Position numbers and translations under genes: made by a program | Origin: Tunturibacter empetritectus | GTDB taxonomy: Bacteria > Acidobacteriota > Terriglobia > Terriglobales > Acidobacteriaceae | NCBI RefSeq assembly: GCF_040358985.1 | Contig: NZ_CP132932.1 | Span: forward strand, 1,674,001-1,738,000 | Length of the DNA stretch: 64,000 bases | Direction of reading: 5' to 3' | Part shown: positions 53,149 to 62,709 of the stretch, in pieces | How positions within the stretch are numbered: the first letter of the stretch is position 1 | How the letters are laid out: each line of letters opens with the position of its first letter | Notes under the pieces: model-generated | Database searches by the model: none | What the model was told of the DNA's origin: nothing | What the model saw: only the letters and a program-made list of their open reading frames with translations

Positions 53149-53269
53149 CGCGTATACCGGCTTCGCCCCGGGCCTCCCGATGGTCGGCACAATCATCCCT
53201 CGCGACCAACGGAAGCGCCAACCGAAGGGGTATACAAGTCACGAAGTGACCGCCGTCCGCGCAGGGCGC
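53104..53269. repeat. Palindromic element, full copy 3
   Basis: The left arm starts gtcctgccggacgggcgccc and contains gcggtcacttcgtgacgcgtat. The right arm carries atacaagtcacgaagtgaccgc and ends cgcgcagggcgcac. Inner arms include cccgatggtcgg and gcgaccaacgg. It lies between the frameshifted hydrolase and the end of alr (convergent), and its first 45 or so bases are read as the hydrolase C-terminus and stop (the tga in cttcgtga). Confidence 0.9.
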
Positions 53270-53271
53270 AC

Positions 53272-54468
53272 TTAACCCGCAATCCCACACCGATGCGCCG
53301 GCCGCACCCCGCACACAATCTCATAAGCGATCGTGCCCGCCAGCCAAGCATGATCCTCCGCCGTAACCCCATCCCCCAGCACCACCACCTCATCCCCCAG
53401 CGCAATCCCCGCAATCCCGCTCACATCCACAATAGTCAGGTTCATCGACACCCGCCCCACAATCGCCGCCCGCTGCCCCTTCACCATCGCCCACCCACCC
53501 GGTCGTGCATTCGACGCCGAAAGTTCCCGCCGCAGTCCATCCGCATATCCCACCGGCAGCAGCGCCAACCGCATCGCCCGCTCCGCCACAAAGATCCCGT
53601 TGTACCCAACCGTCTCTCCAGCCTCTACCTCGCGCACCCCAATCACCCGCGTCTTCCAAGTCATCGCCGGCTGCAGCGCCTGACGCACCTCACTCACACC
53701 CCCACCCTCAATCGGCAGACAATACCCATAAAGCGCTATCCCCGCCCGCACCATCGATCGCGCCCCAACTCGAGTCGCCAGCCGACGCAGCCAAGCCAGG
53801 TTTCCCTCCGCACCCTGGTTATCCACCGTCGAAGAGTTCCCCGCATGCACCCACTCCGGCCGCAACCCCGCCGCCGCAACCGCACCCATCGCCTCCTCAA
53901 ATCTCTTCCTCTGCTCCACCGTCTGCGCCGACCCCGCCATCTCCGACGACGCAAAGTGCGTCATCACCCCATCCACCCGCACCGCCGTCTGTCCCGACAC
54001 CCAAGCGAGTAATTGCTCCAACTCACGTCCTGGCGCAACTCCCTGCCGAGCCATGCCGGTATCTATCTCCACATGAACCGGCACCACCACTCCACCGCTC
54101 CGACCCGCAGCCTCCGCCAGCCATTCCATCTGCTCCCTCAGCCAAACCACTGGCGTCAGCCCATGCCGAATCACATCCCCGGCATCCTCCCGCAGCAACC
54201 CCGACATCACCAGAATCTCCGGCTGCTCTCTACGCGAAATCCCAGCCGCAGCCAGAGCCTCCCGCACCGCCGCACCCTCTGCCACATCGGTCACCCCCAC
54301 CCACTCCGCCCCCGCCCGCGCCAGCACTGGAGCGCACACCGCCGCCCCATGCCCATACGCATTGGCCTTCACCACCGCCAGCACCGCGGTCTCACCACCC
54401 GCCGCCTCCCGCAGCAGCCCATAGTTCGCCGTCAGCCGCCGCTCCGAAACCTCCACCCAGCTCTTCAC
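53272..54468 (-). CDS. alr: Alanine racemase
   Basis: 398 residues, ATG 54468. The PLP lysine is in AVVKANAYGHGAAVCAPVLA; other motifs are HVEIDTGMARQGVAPG, GVMTHFASSE, VHAGNSSTVD, VRAGIALYGYCL, the catalytic-tyrosine region GETVGYNGIFV, and AIVGRVSMNLTIVDVSG. It converts L-alanine to D-alanine for peptidoglycan, in keeping with the nearby mltG and L,D-transpeptidases. Its stop lies directly beside palindromic element copy 3. Confidence 0.96.
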   Translation of the reverse strand: MKSWVEVSERRLTANYGLLREAAGGETAVLAVVKANAYGHGAAVCAPVLARAGAEWVGVTDVAEGAAVREALAAAGISRREQPEILVMSGLLREDAGDVIRHGLTPVVWLREQMEWLAEAAGRSGGVVVPVHVEIDTGMARQGVAPGRELEQLLAWVSGQTAVRVDGVMTHFASSEMAGSAQTVEQRKRFEEAMGAVAAAGLRPEWVHAGNSSTVDNQGAEGNLAWLRRLATRVGARSMVRAGIALYGYCLPIEGGGVSEVRQALQPAMTWKTRVIGVREVEAGETVGYNGIFVAERAMRLALLPVGYADGLRRELSASNARPGGWAMVKGQRAAIVGRVSMNLTIVDVSGIAGIALGDEVVVLGDGVTAEDHAWLAGTIAYEIVCGVRPAHRCGIAG

Positions 54469-54689
54469 ATCCTTATCCTACCGTCGCCGCCCACTCCAGC
54501 AGATACCTCTCCAGATACGGACCTCCGGCGAATCTCGGCGAACGCGCGGAGACGCTGAAAGTAGCGAATGATGCCGATTGACAGTAGATATCTTCCGCCC
54601 TACCATAAGGCTGTTCCCGTGGGGCACGTCGGCATCCCGCCGAAAGGGCCAGGCCCGCCCGCTGAAAAAATCTCAGCAGGGATGCGCCT

Positions 54690-55322
54690 ATGCCCACCAT
54701 TGAAACCTACCGCAAGCAAGCCAAACTGTTCCTCCGCTGGCATCGCGAACGAGACTACTCCATAGGCGAACGAGTACGCCGCCTCGAACGCTATCGGTCA
54801 TTAACCGACCAGGAGGTGCTGGCGCTCAAGTTCACTCTTGCATTAGCGCAGGAGATCGTCGCGGTTGAAGCCGGATATCAAAGATGGGCGGATCTGAAAG
54901 CCGCAACCGCCGGAGCCACCAGGACGCCGCGCGCTCCGTCCAGCCAGCCATTCCTGAAAAAGGTCACCCCCATCCTGCTCGTGCACAATGTCGAGTCAAG
55001 CGCTGCCTTCTTCCAACAGAAGCTGGGCTTTGAGATCGACTTCCTCCACGGTCTGCCACCGTTTTATGGCGCAGTCTCTCGAGATGGCGTCTGCCTGCAC
55101 CTCCGCTTCGTCCACCAACCCTTCTTCGCTCAAGTCGCCGCTCAGGAGAAGTCGCTGATCATCGTCTCCATCGAAGTCGCAAACGTTCAAGACCTCTTCA
55201 AAGAGTTCAAGTCACGAAATGTGGAGTTTGCCCAAAAGGTCACAAAGCACCCCTGGGGCGGAACTGATTTCCATGTGCGAGATCCCGACGGCAACGTCCT
55301 CTCCTTCGTTGCATACGGTTGA
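54690..55322 (+). CDS. Glyoxalase/VOC-superfamily protein with helical N-terminal extension
   Basis: 210 residues, ATG 54690. Residues 1-80 form a charged helical region (YRKQAKLFLRWHRERDYSIG, LTDQEVLALKFTLALAQEIV) unlike VOC domains. Residues about 92-210 are a VOC fold: VTPILLVHNVESSAAFFQQK, LGFEIDFLHGLPPFYG, ending HVRDPDGNVLSFVAYG. Bleomycin-resistance-type relatives bind ligands or metals at this site. Function unknown. Palindromic half copy 4 follows the stop. Confidence 0.85.
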   Translation: MPTIETYRKQAKLFLRWHRERDYSIGERVRRLERYRSLTDQEVLALKFTLALAQEIVAVEAGYQRWADLKAATAGATRTPRAPSSQPFLKKVTPILLVHNVESSAAFFQQKLGFEIDFLHGLPPFYGAVSRDGVCLHLRFVHQPFFAQVAAQEKSLIIVSIEVANVQDLFKEFKSRNVEFAQKVTKHPWGGTDFHVRDPDGNVLSFVAYG

Positions 55323-55360
55323 ACATTTGCCCGTCTTCAACCCGCCCACCGGTCAGAGGG

Positions 55361-55500
55361 AAAGATGATTCCGACCAACGGGAGGACCACGCGAAGCTTT
55401 AGAGAGGCGTGCGAACGCCCGCACGCACCGGGGTCCCCGCAAACAGGTCTTAGTTTGCGGGGTGGCCGAGCGTAGGAGGCCCGTCCGGCAGGACAGCTTC
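55361..55500. repeat. Palindromic element, half copy 4 with nested stem-loop
   Basis: Only the right half of the element is recognisable: aaagatgattccgaccaacg, gaccacgcgaagct, then gcccgtccggcaggacagct, nearly identical to 7455-7555. In place of the short gap in copy 1 there is extra sequence holding a perfect 10-bp stem, ccccgcaaac/gtttgcgggg (55435-55462). The left half is missing, so the element is truncated. Confidence 0.8.
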
Positions 55501-55610
55501 TTATTCCCCATCGCACCCCGAGTGTGATACAAAGCCACGTCTGAAGAAAGCACACCCGACGCGCCTCCACCCGGAGTTCGCGACGGTCTCCAAGGGGTAA
55601 GTCTGTCGCC

Positions 55611-56972
55611 ATGAAAATGAATAGTCGTTCAGTCCTGCTGCACACCAGCCTAGCCGCAACTCTCGCCCTTGTCCCCCTCGCCGGTTGCAATAGCGATAGC
55701 GCCAGCAGCAACGCCGCCAAACAGCTCGCCGCTCTCCAGGCCCAGCAGGCAAAGAACGCAGGAAACTTCTCCAACACCGTCTTCCTCGGCGACTCCCTCA
55801 CCGCAGGCTTCCAGAGCGGTTCCCTCCTCGACACCACCCAGGTCCACGGCTGGGCGCCCGTCCTCGCCGCTCAGGCCGGCTTCAACATCGTCCAGCCCCT
55901 CATCGCCTACCCCGGCGCGCCCAACGTCCTCCAGCTCGAATCGCTCGGCCCCCCGCCCGTCATCACCTCCGCTCCCGGCACAACCACTGGCCGCGACAAC
56001 TTCGCCACCCAGGTCACCGACCTAGCCGTCCCCGGAGCCCTGCTCAACGACGTCATGAACACCGTCCCGCTGGTCAACCCCGCACCCGGCCAGCAGCAGC
56101 TCAACCAGCTCGTCCTCGGCTTCCCCGGCCTCGGCTACGGACAGGCCAACAGCCAGGCCACCTTCGCCGTCAACGCCCAGCCCACCACCATCTTCCTCTG
56201 GATCGGCAACAACGACGCCCTCGTCGCCGACGAGACCGGCATGCCCAGCAGCATGACCTCCGTCGCCACCTTCACCAGCCAGTACCAGGCCCTCATCACC
56301 GAACTCACCACCAAGGCCCCGGCCCATCTCGTCATCGGCAACATCCCCGACGTCACCCGCGTCCCCTATCTCACCCCCGCAGCCCTCGTCCTCGGCGAAG
56401 TCTCTGCCGAAACCGGCCTCCCCACTGCCGAACTCAGCGCCATCCTCGGCATCGTTCCCGGCGACCTCGTCAACCCCACCGGCACCGCCGAGATCCCGCT
56501 TATCCTCGGAGGCCTCCAGAAGGGACCCATCAGCGACGCCGGCGTCCTCTCCGCCGCCGAGGTCGTCACCGTCCAGTCCCAGGTCACAGCCTTCAACCAG
56601 GTCATCGCCGCCCAGGCCAAAGCCGCCAACGCCACCCTCGTCGACATCAACGCCCTCTTCAACCAGGCCTTCACCAATGGTGTCACCATCAACGGCTACA
56701 CCGGTACCTCCAGCTTTCTCGGCGGCATCTTCGCCCTCGACGGCATTCACCCCACCAACGTCGGATACGCCGTCGTCGCCAACGCCTTTATCGACACCAT
56801 GAACGCCACCATCAGCACCAAGATCCCTGACGTCCCACTAGGCCCCGTCGCCGCCACCGACCCCTACTGGCCCCCCAACCTCGCCACCCAGATAGCCCCC
56901 GCCGCCCGCCCCAGAACCATCCCCGCCAACGCCGGCAAGGCCATAGCCCCCATCCTCGAAAAGAAGCAGTGA
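55611..56972 (+). CDS. GDSL/SGNH hydrolase lipoprotein
   Basis: 453 residues. Lipoprotein signal ATLALVPLAGC (Cys about residue 26). Catalytic blocks in order: TVFLGDSLTAGFQSG (Ser), an oxyanion loop near LAVPGALLNDV, IFLWIGNNDALVAD (Asn) and ALDGIHPTNVGYAVVANAF (Asp and His). It is an esterase or lipase-like enzyme at the cell surface; substrate unknown. The linker between blocks is unusually Pro/Ala-rich, and the tail (about 430-453) is low complexity. Confidence 0.9.
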   Translation: MKMNSRSVLLHTSLAATLALVPLAGCNSDSASSNAAKQLAALQAQQAKNAGNFSNTVFLGDSLTAGFQSGSLLDTTQVHGWAPVLAAQAGFNIVQPLIAYPGAPNVLQLESLGPPPVITSAPGTTTGRDNFATQVTDLAVPGALLNDVMNTVPLVNPAPGQQQLNQLVLGFPGLGYGQANSQATFAVNAQPTTIFLWIGNNDALVADETGMPSSMTSVATFTSQYQALITELTTKAPAHLVIGNIPDVTRVPYLTPAALVLGEVSAETGLPTAELSAILGIVPGDLVNPTGTAEIPLILGGLQKGPISDAGVLSAAEVVTVQSQVTAFNQVIAAQAKAANATLVDINALFNQAFTNGVTINGYTGTSSFLGGIFALDGIHPTNVGYAVVANAFIDTMNATISTKIPDVPLGPVAATDPYWPPNLATQIAPAARPRTIPANAGKAIAPILEKKQ

Positions 56973-57230
56973 CAGAAACAGTAGGTCTCCAAATTCAGCC
57001 CATCGCCGTCCATGCCAAGCTGCGGACAATCCATAGAAAATGACGAAGGCGCATTTAGCGTTGCCAATCCTGACCAGATCGGTGCTGGATAAGCGCATTG
57101 GCCTGTTAGCAACAGTCGAGGGTCAAGTTCCCGGGCTCGCTCGAGCAACATTGCCGAGTAAAAGGCCTGAGCCTTCTTCACGAAAGCTAGTGCAAGCCAC
57201 AACTTTGGCTTGTCGTGTACAGCACTTCGG
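56973..57230. other. 258-bp intergenic region between convergent genes
   Basis: No gene or strong terminator stem is visible between the GDSL hydrolase and the IPT/TIG lipoprotein. The sequence is less GC-rich than its flanks, and no copy of the palindromic element is present. Confidence 0.4.
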
Positions 57231-60200
57231 CTATGGCGTGCCAGAGATGTCGCTACCCTGAAGGATATACAGGGCACCTACTGTGGTGCCTTCACTCGGC
57301 CAGTTCGAAGTCACGAAGACCAGCCCCTTCGTTCCCCAGCGAACAAAGCGCACTGGAGCGCCCAGCACGTCCGGAATCGCTATCGTCTTCAGCAGCGCCT
57401 GCGTGTTCAGGTCATAGATGTTCAGCGTGTACGAGTTGGCTCCCTGCCCTGAGTTGTTGATCCCGACCGTGCTCGAGGACGTGAGGACGAAGGCTCGCTT
57501 CAATGCCGAGTCCGTGGCTACCAGGACGCCCTGACCAGAATCGAACTTACCGACCTGCACCGGCCCGACCGGATTTGTAATCACACCCGAGTCGCTGTAG
57601 AGCAGCTTGGTTCCCGGATCGAAATGAACCTGCAATCCGAAGCCGCCCGAATTGAGACCGTTCGCAGGCGATACGCCGGACGGGGAAACGGTAACGCTGT
57701 AGATTTCTTGCGGCGAAATCCCATTTTGCACTTGACCGTAAAGCGTATTCGCATCCGCGCCCCATGCAAGACTGCTGAACTCGACGCCGCTTGTATAGTA
57801 CGAGAGGGTGTTCGGACGAGCAGTAGCGTTGTCATAAATTGCGAGAAGACAGCCGTTGGGCTCAACGTTCGCTATGCCTTCCGATACCGCAATCGTTTGA
57901 GGATTGCCGGGAGCTACCTTCATCGCTGCAGGAAACGCGCAACTACCTTGCGTGCCTACCGTGCCCGTGGCTCCCGCACCCATCGGAATCGTGAGACTCA
58001 GTGAAAAGGACGGCAACGAATACTGCTGAACGATTGCCTGGCCTGAAAAGCCCGCATACAGATAGCTTCCATCGTCAGAGAGCGCAATGGTGCTCGGTTG
58101 GTCGGCAACGGGAATCATTTGCCGGACAGCAGCAGCGACCGGGTCGATGACGGCAATGGTGTTGGGCGATATGGGATCGCCAGCGGGAACCGAAACGTAA
58201 AGCAGGTTGCGTGCGGCGTCCCAGGCAAGATCGTTGCCTGAGACATTGAGTACCTGCATCTGCGCGTTGGCACCCAGATTTGGAACCACTGTGAAGCCTA
58301 TCGAATTGGAACTGCCTGTTCCCGGACCGTTGCTGACCGCGAGTAAGCTTGCCACCGGCTGGCCTAGCGCTGCCGCGGGAATCGTGACGACCATCTGGGT
58401 GTCGGAGATGGAGTCAATCAACAGGTTCTGATTGTTCCACGTCACTTGAGAGGACTGCGTAAAGTCGCGGCCCGTCAGCGTCACCTGCGTGTCCGCACTC
58501 CCCACCGCAACGCTGACCGGCGTTACCAACGCGAGCGTAGGCGAGGGCGCGACAAAGCCGCCAACCGCGGACGTAACACCCGTAGGCGTAACAAACGAGC
58601 CATCGATCAGGTAGACCTGCGAGGCGCCATTTGCCGCAAGCCCGCTCGCTCCCCAGCGAACAATGGTCGAAGCGCCCTCGAGACCTTCGACCAGCATCGA
58701 GTTGATGTAATTGAACCGATCGAGGCCGAAAGCCTGAATGTACTCTCCATTCGGAGCGGGATTGCTGCTGTAAGAGCTGTTGACGTTCACATAGAAGCCG
58801 ACGCGCTGCGCAGTATCCAGCGCAAAAGGATTTTGCCCGTTGGAGAGGGTGTTCTGGACCTGCAGCAGTCCCATCGACTGACCGGTCGCTGCATTCAAAA
58901 TATGCCCATAGCCGTCGATCAGGTTCCCGGTCGAAGGATCGTAGGCGAGATGCTTCACGAAATCACCAAGTGCGCCGGTGTACGTTTGCGCGAGGGTGAT
59001 GCCACTGGCCGTTACCGAGAACACATCCTCCGGTCCACCCGAATAAGCCGAGTCTGTCCCGTAAAGAGTTGTGCTGTCTTTGCCCCAGACCAGCGTGTCA
59101 TAAACATTGGGGTACGCCGGCGGACCAACAATTGCGGCTCGCGAGATACCGTCGTCGTAGACCGCAACGCCTCCGACTGCGCTCTCGGGATTCGTGTCGC
59201 CTGTATGGAGCGAAACGGCGACCGTATGCGGCTTTCCCGGAGCAGCAGTCACAGCCGCCGTCGTATTCATCACGCCGTTGGCGCCCTCGCCCAGGGCAAA
59301 TGTGATGTCCGGTGTAAGCGATGGAAGGATGAGGCGTTCGATCTGGCCCGTCGACGGCAGTGTCGCGTAGATGTAGGTGCCGTCGGAGGTGACAGAGATG
59401 CCGGCCGGCTGACTCGGCAGCGTCTGGGATGCAATCACGGTTCCCTGGAGCGGATCGATCGTCACGATGCTGTTTGGATTGTTCGTCGAACTGGAAAGAG
59501 TCGACGCGACAAGGACATTGTGGACGCTATCCCAGCCCAGATCCGCCGCCGCGACGTTCACTGTCCGCACACGATTACTCGCACTGATTACATTCAACGT
59601 TTGCGCCTGGGACGTGCCGCCACCGGGGGCTGGATTCGAGACCGCAATCGTGACCGGGCCGACGGTCGAAAGCACACTCGCCGGTACCGTGACCGTGGCA
59701 ACAGCGCTCAACTGGCCCGTGGAGAACGGCTGCACCGCGGTTCCGTTGATGAGAATCGTTGACGATTGAAGAAAGTTGCTTCCATTGAGCACAAGCAGGA
59801 AATCCGGCGCTCCTGCCGTCACTGCCATCGCTGAGAGGCTGTTAAGCACAGGCACAGGATTCACGATCGGCAGCGTGACCGTATTATCGCCCTTAACTCC
59901 AGATGCTGAATCGACAACCGCGATCGGTATCGTTCCCGTCGTATAAGAGATTAAGCTGGCAGGAACCGTGAATTGGATCGAAGTAGTCGAGATGAAATGC
60001 GTGGAGAGCGCGGTGCCGCTGGCATAGACGACCGTCGTAGGCGTAAAGTAACTGCCGCTCAACGTGACCGTCTGTGGTGAATTGCTGAGCGGCACGGTGG
60101 AGGGAGCGAGCGAGTCAAGCTCAGCCGGGTGTTGAAGAAGAGAAACTGCGACGCTCTGCGAGCTGCCACCGCCCGGTGCGGGATTCGATACCGTCAAGCT

Positions 60201-60806
60201 CAAAGTGCCCACAGATGCCAGTAGCGCGGCCGGAGCCACAGCCGTAAGCTGCGTACTGCCGACCAGCGTGGTCGCGAGCGAAGTCGTTCCAGATGCAACC
60301 ACCGACAAAGAGCTAAAGTTTGCGCCGGTCAGCGTAAATGTTGTATCCGCAGAGCCTGCATACAGAGAGTTCGGTGTTATACCCGTCAGCGTCGGTTTCG
60401 GGTTCGTCACTAAGACCTGCTGGGACGAAGAACCGCCGACCGAAACCTGACCATCCGGATTTGCAACCGTTACGTTTGCAACCAACGTCGCCGCCGCCAG
60501 GTTCGCGGGCACTGTCGCGGTGAGTGTCGTTGCGTTCCCATAAGTGGTCGTGAGTGCGGTTGAGTTCCACTTGATCGCCGACTGCGGTTGAAAATTGCTT
60601 CCCGTTACTGTCAGCGTGAACGCTTCCGAGCCCGCAGGAACACTTGCTGGAGACACGCCCGTGACGGCGGGTGCCGGAGTCTGCGTGGTGCTCCCGCCGC
60701 CGTTAGTAGTTGCGCTGCGGCTGGAGCCGCCAGAGCATCCCGTTATGCTTAGGGAAAGAGCAACAAACAGTATAGGCAGGGAAAGAAACTTTAGAAGTTT
60801 GGTCAT
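57231..60806 (-). CDS. Large IPT/TIG-domain lipoprotein with beta-propeller-like segments
   Basis: 1191 residues, ATG 60806. Lipobox LSITGC near residue 24, then Ser/Thr/Gly-rich linker. At least five IPT/TIG immunoglobulin-like repeats, each with a V-(S/T)PxSVPxGS start and GSNFxxxS core: VTGVSPASVPAGSEAFTLTV, LTGITPNSLYAGSADTTFTL, and others near residues 230, 320 and 750. Two YVTN-like beta-propeller stretches (residues about 410-730 and 835-1185) carry repeats such as NPNSIVTIDPLQGTVIASQT and PNTIAVIDPVAAAVRQMIPV. Probably a surface adhesin or carbohydrate-binding protein; no catalytic residues. Confidence 0.87.
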   Translation of the reverse strand: MTKLLKFLSLPILFVALSLSITGCSGGSSRSATTNGGGSTTQTPAPAVTGVSPASVPAGSEAFTLTVTGSNFQPQSAIKWNSTALTTTYGNATTLTATVPANLAAATLVANVTVANPDGQVSVGGSSSQQVLVTNPKPTLTGITPNSLYAGSADTTFTLTGANFSSLSVVASGTTSLATTLVGSTQLTAVAPAALLASVGTLSLTVSNPAPGGGSSQSVAVSLLQHPAELDSLAPSTVPLSNSPQTVTLSGSYFTPTTVVYASGTALSTHFISTTSIQFTVPASLISYTTGTIPIAVVDSASGVKGDNTVTLPIVNPVPVLNSLSAMAVTAGAPDFLLVLNGSNFLQSSTILINGTAVQPFSTGQLSAVATVTVPASVLSTVGPVTIAVSNPAPGGGTSQAQTLNVISASNRVRTVNVAAADLGWDSVHNVLVASTLSSSTNNPNSIVTIDPLQGTVIASQTLPSQPAGISVTSDGTYIYATLPSTGQIERLILPSLTPDITFALGEGANGVMNTTAAVTAAPGKPHTVAVSLHTGDTNPESAVGGVAVYDDGISRAAIVGPPAYPNVYDTLVWGKDSTTLYGTDSAYSGGPEDVFSVTASGITLAQTYTGALGDFVKHLAYDPSTGNLIDGYGHILNAATGQSMGLLQVQNTLSNGQNPFALDTAQRVGFYVNVNSSYSSNPAPNGEYIQAFGLDRFNYINSMLVEGLEGASTIVRWGASGLAANGASQVYLIDGSFVTPTGVTSAVGGFVAPSPTLALVTPVSVAVGSADTQVTLTGRDFTQSSQVTWNNQNLLIDSISDTQMVVTIPAAALGQPVASLLAVSNGPGTGSSNSIGFTVVPNLGANAQMQVLNVSGNDLAWDAARNLLYVSVPAGDPISPNTIAVIDPVAAAVRQMIPVADQPSTIALSDDGSYLYAGFSGQAIVQQYSLPSFSLSLTIPMGAGATGTVGTQGSCAFPAAMKVAPGNPQTIAVSEGIANVEPNGCLLAIYDNATARPNTLSYYTSGVEFSSLAWGADANTLYGQVQNGISPQEIYSVTVSPSGVSPANGLNSGGFGLQVHFDPGTKLLYSDSGVITNPVGPVQVGKFDSGQGVLVATDSALKRAFVLTSSSTVGINNSGQGANSYTLNIYDLNTQALLKTIAIPDVLGAPVRFVRWGTKGLVFVTSNWPSEGTTVGALYILQGSDISGTP

Positions 60807-61481
60807 TTAGCTCAAAACGGTGGATTTTTGGGTGGATTTCTGCGGCCAATTGTATGGCACGTCCACCTAAAAACGAAGAATTTTATCCAGAATTCTCGAA
60901 CGACCGAGCAGCTCAATCTGCCGGTAGAACCTCAGATCACCGCAAAAGCGTCGACTCGTGTTGGATGGCGTAGATGGAAGGACTCTAGATCCGAGTCCTC
61001 AATGAGTGATAAATCGCCAAGTCACCCATCCAGGAATTACTACCGGCAACGCATCGAATGAAGGTACAGGCTTGATCAGAGAACAGGCCCGAAATTTGAA
61101 GGGTGGCAGCTCGTCAACTCCCGTTTTTACAGGAAAATTCGTCTGTCAAGTCCCAGTTTCATCTATCTCTATAACAGTCAACGAGATCCACCTTGCGCAC
61201 GAGTTATGTCAAATTAGCTACCCTTGAAGTAGAGAATAAATACACAAGAGTACAAAACCTGCGCGATCGCCATCCCGAGGGCTTTTTCTTCTTGTGCGAA
61301 TAACTACCACTAACCCTTTTATAAAGAGGAATCTGCAGGTAACCCCTTTACACGGAGGTATTTACGAGGTAAGCCTCCCCGCATATTACTCAATCAAAAA
61401 GAGTTACGCGCGGTGTATAGGGGGGGTACCCCCGGGGGCAACATCGTCATGGTCCGGGTCTGGAAGTGTCGACACCACCGG
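60807..61481. other. 675-bp intergenic region with dispersed motifs
   Basis: No gene passes scrutiny; small frames lack homology or ribosome sites. It contains one copy of a motif reading attcgtctgtcaagtccc (61133-61150), related to the gcatgtca motif at about 14430, and tataggggggggtacccccg-like sequence (about 61415-61435) matching the motif at about 14682. The promoter of the IPT/TIG gene should lie at its left end. Confidence 0.5.
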
Positions 61482-62666
61482 CTACTGAGAGCCAACAGGG
61501 TGCACAGGACGAATCCGCCCATCCCGCAGCGCAAACAACTCCCCGCGCCACACCACTGTATCCCCCGCAAAGCTCCACATCCAGAACCCCAACCCAAAAA
61601 AATCCCGCAGCGGCAATAGCCAGAGATCACGCAGCACCTGTTCATCCCCCAGCACGCCCACTCCAACCGAAAGAGCCACCGCCACCCGCGCCAGCAGCAC
61701 CACACTCAGCAACGAAAAACTCCACAGCGCTAGCCCGCTCGCCACGCAGGTCATCACCGCCCACGGCACCGCATACGTAATTCCCAGCCCCAGGTAGCCC
61801 AGCTTGCGCGAGTCCCGCGTCGACCGCGCCCACCGCAGCTGATGGTCCTTGAAACCGCCAAAGTGATACTCCGGCACCGTCGTCTCCACCACCTCGTTCG
61901 AAAGCTCCACCCGATACCCGGCAGCAGAGATCCGCGCCCCCATCTCATAGTCGTCAGCCAGATACTCCGTCAGCGACTCTAACCCCCCAGCCTTCGCCAG
62001 CACGCTCTTGCTCGTAGCCAGCGTCGATCCCAGCCCAAAGTGAATCCCGCCCTCCAGCCTCCGCGCCGTCAGCACTCCCGGCAGAAAGTCCGTCGAGATC
62101 CCCAACGCCTCCAGCCGCGACCACACCGTCAAGCCTCTGCCACCCTCCGCCGTCCGCCCAATATAAGGAGCCGTCACCATCCCCACCTTCGCATCCGAAA
62201 AACACTGCATCACCCGCGTCAGATAGTGCGGCGAGACACGAATATCGCTGTCATTGATCACCACATACTCATACCGGGCCTCGCGCAGCATCTGCACCAG
62301 ATTGCTCACCTTGCCCGACGTCCCCAGTCGCTCCCGGCACTCCACCAGCCGGATCGCGCACTCAGGAAACTCCACCTGCAATCGCTCGATCTCGCTGACA
62401 GCCGGATCGTTCCGACTGCTCACGCCAAAAACAATCTCGAACCTACCAGCATACTGTTGCCTGCAGTGGCTCACCAGCCCGGCATACATCCTCTGGTCCA
62501 CACCCTTCACCGGCTTCAAGATCGTAACGTCAGGCGCAAAGCCCGCATCGACGCTCTTTCGCCGCCAATAGTGCGCGAAATCTCGCGTCCCCCACAGCGC
62601 CAGCAACAGATAAGCGAGACCCGCAAGGGTCAACAGCGTAGTGATCGCCTCAATGAAGATGGCCAT
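61482..62666 (-). CDS. hpnI: Hopanoid biosynthesis glycosyltransferase HpnI (GT2/GT21)
   Basis: 394 residues, ATG 62666. N-terminal helix (IEAITTLLTLAGLAYLLLAL). Catalytic domain: DVTILKPVKGVDQRMYAGLV, VINDSDIRVSPHYLTRVMQC (metal DxD-like), LADDYEMGARISAAGYRVEL, and the RW motif in HQLRWARSTRDSRKLGYLGL. C-terminal helices follow. HpnI adds N-acetylglucosamine to bacteriohopanetetrol; ceramide glucosyltransferase is the nearest related activity. No other hpn gene is in the window. Confidence 0.85.
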   Translation of the reverse strand: MAIFIEAITTLLTLAGLAYLLLALWGTRDFAHYWRRKSVDAGFAPDVTILKPVKGVDQRMYAGLVSHCRQQYAGRFEIVFGVSSRNDPAVSEIERLQVEFPECAIRLVECRERLGTSGKVSNLVQMLREARYEYVVINDSDIRVSPHYLTRVMQCFSDAKVGMVTAPYIGRTAEGGRGLTVWSRLEALGISTDFLPGVLTARRLEGGIHFGLGSTLATSKSVLAKAGGLESLTEYLADDYEMGARISAAGYRVELSNEVVETTVPEYHFGGFKDHQLRWARSTRDSRKLGYLGLGITYAVPWAVMTCVASGLALWSFSLLSVVLLARVAVALSVGVGVLGDEQVLRDLWLLPLRDFFGLGFWMWSFAGDTVVWRGELFALRDGRIRPVHPVGSQ

Positions 62667-62709
62667 CCCACTAGTCTACCGGCATCTATTGGCCGAAATC
62701 ATCTCCATC

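Noticed and set aside
55441..55490. Sequence gcggggtggccgagcgtagg resembling the 5' end of a tRNA-Leu or tRNA-Ser
   Set aside because: No anticodon arm, T-arm or matching 3' acceptor strand follows; it is part of the nested stem in the palindromic repeat.
58446..59762. 438-residue plus-strand open frame inside the IPT/TIG gene
   Set aside because: Arg-rich antisense reading of a real lipoprotein gene, no family resemblance.
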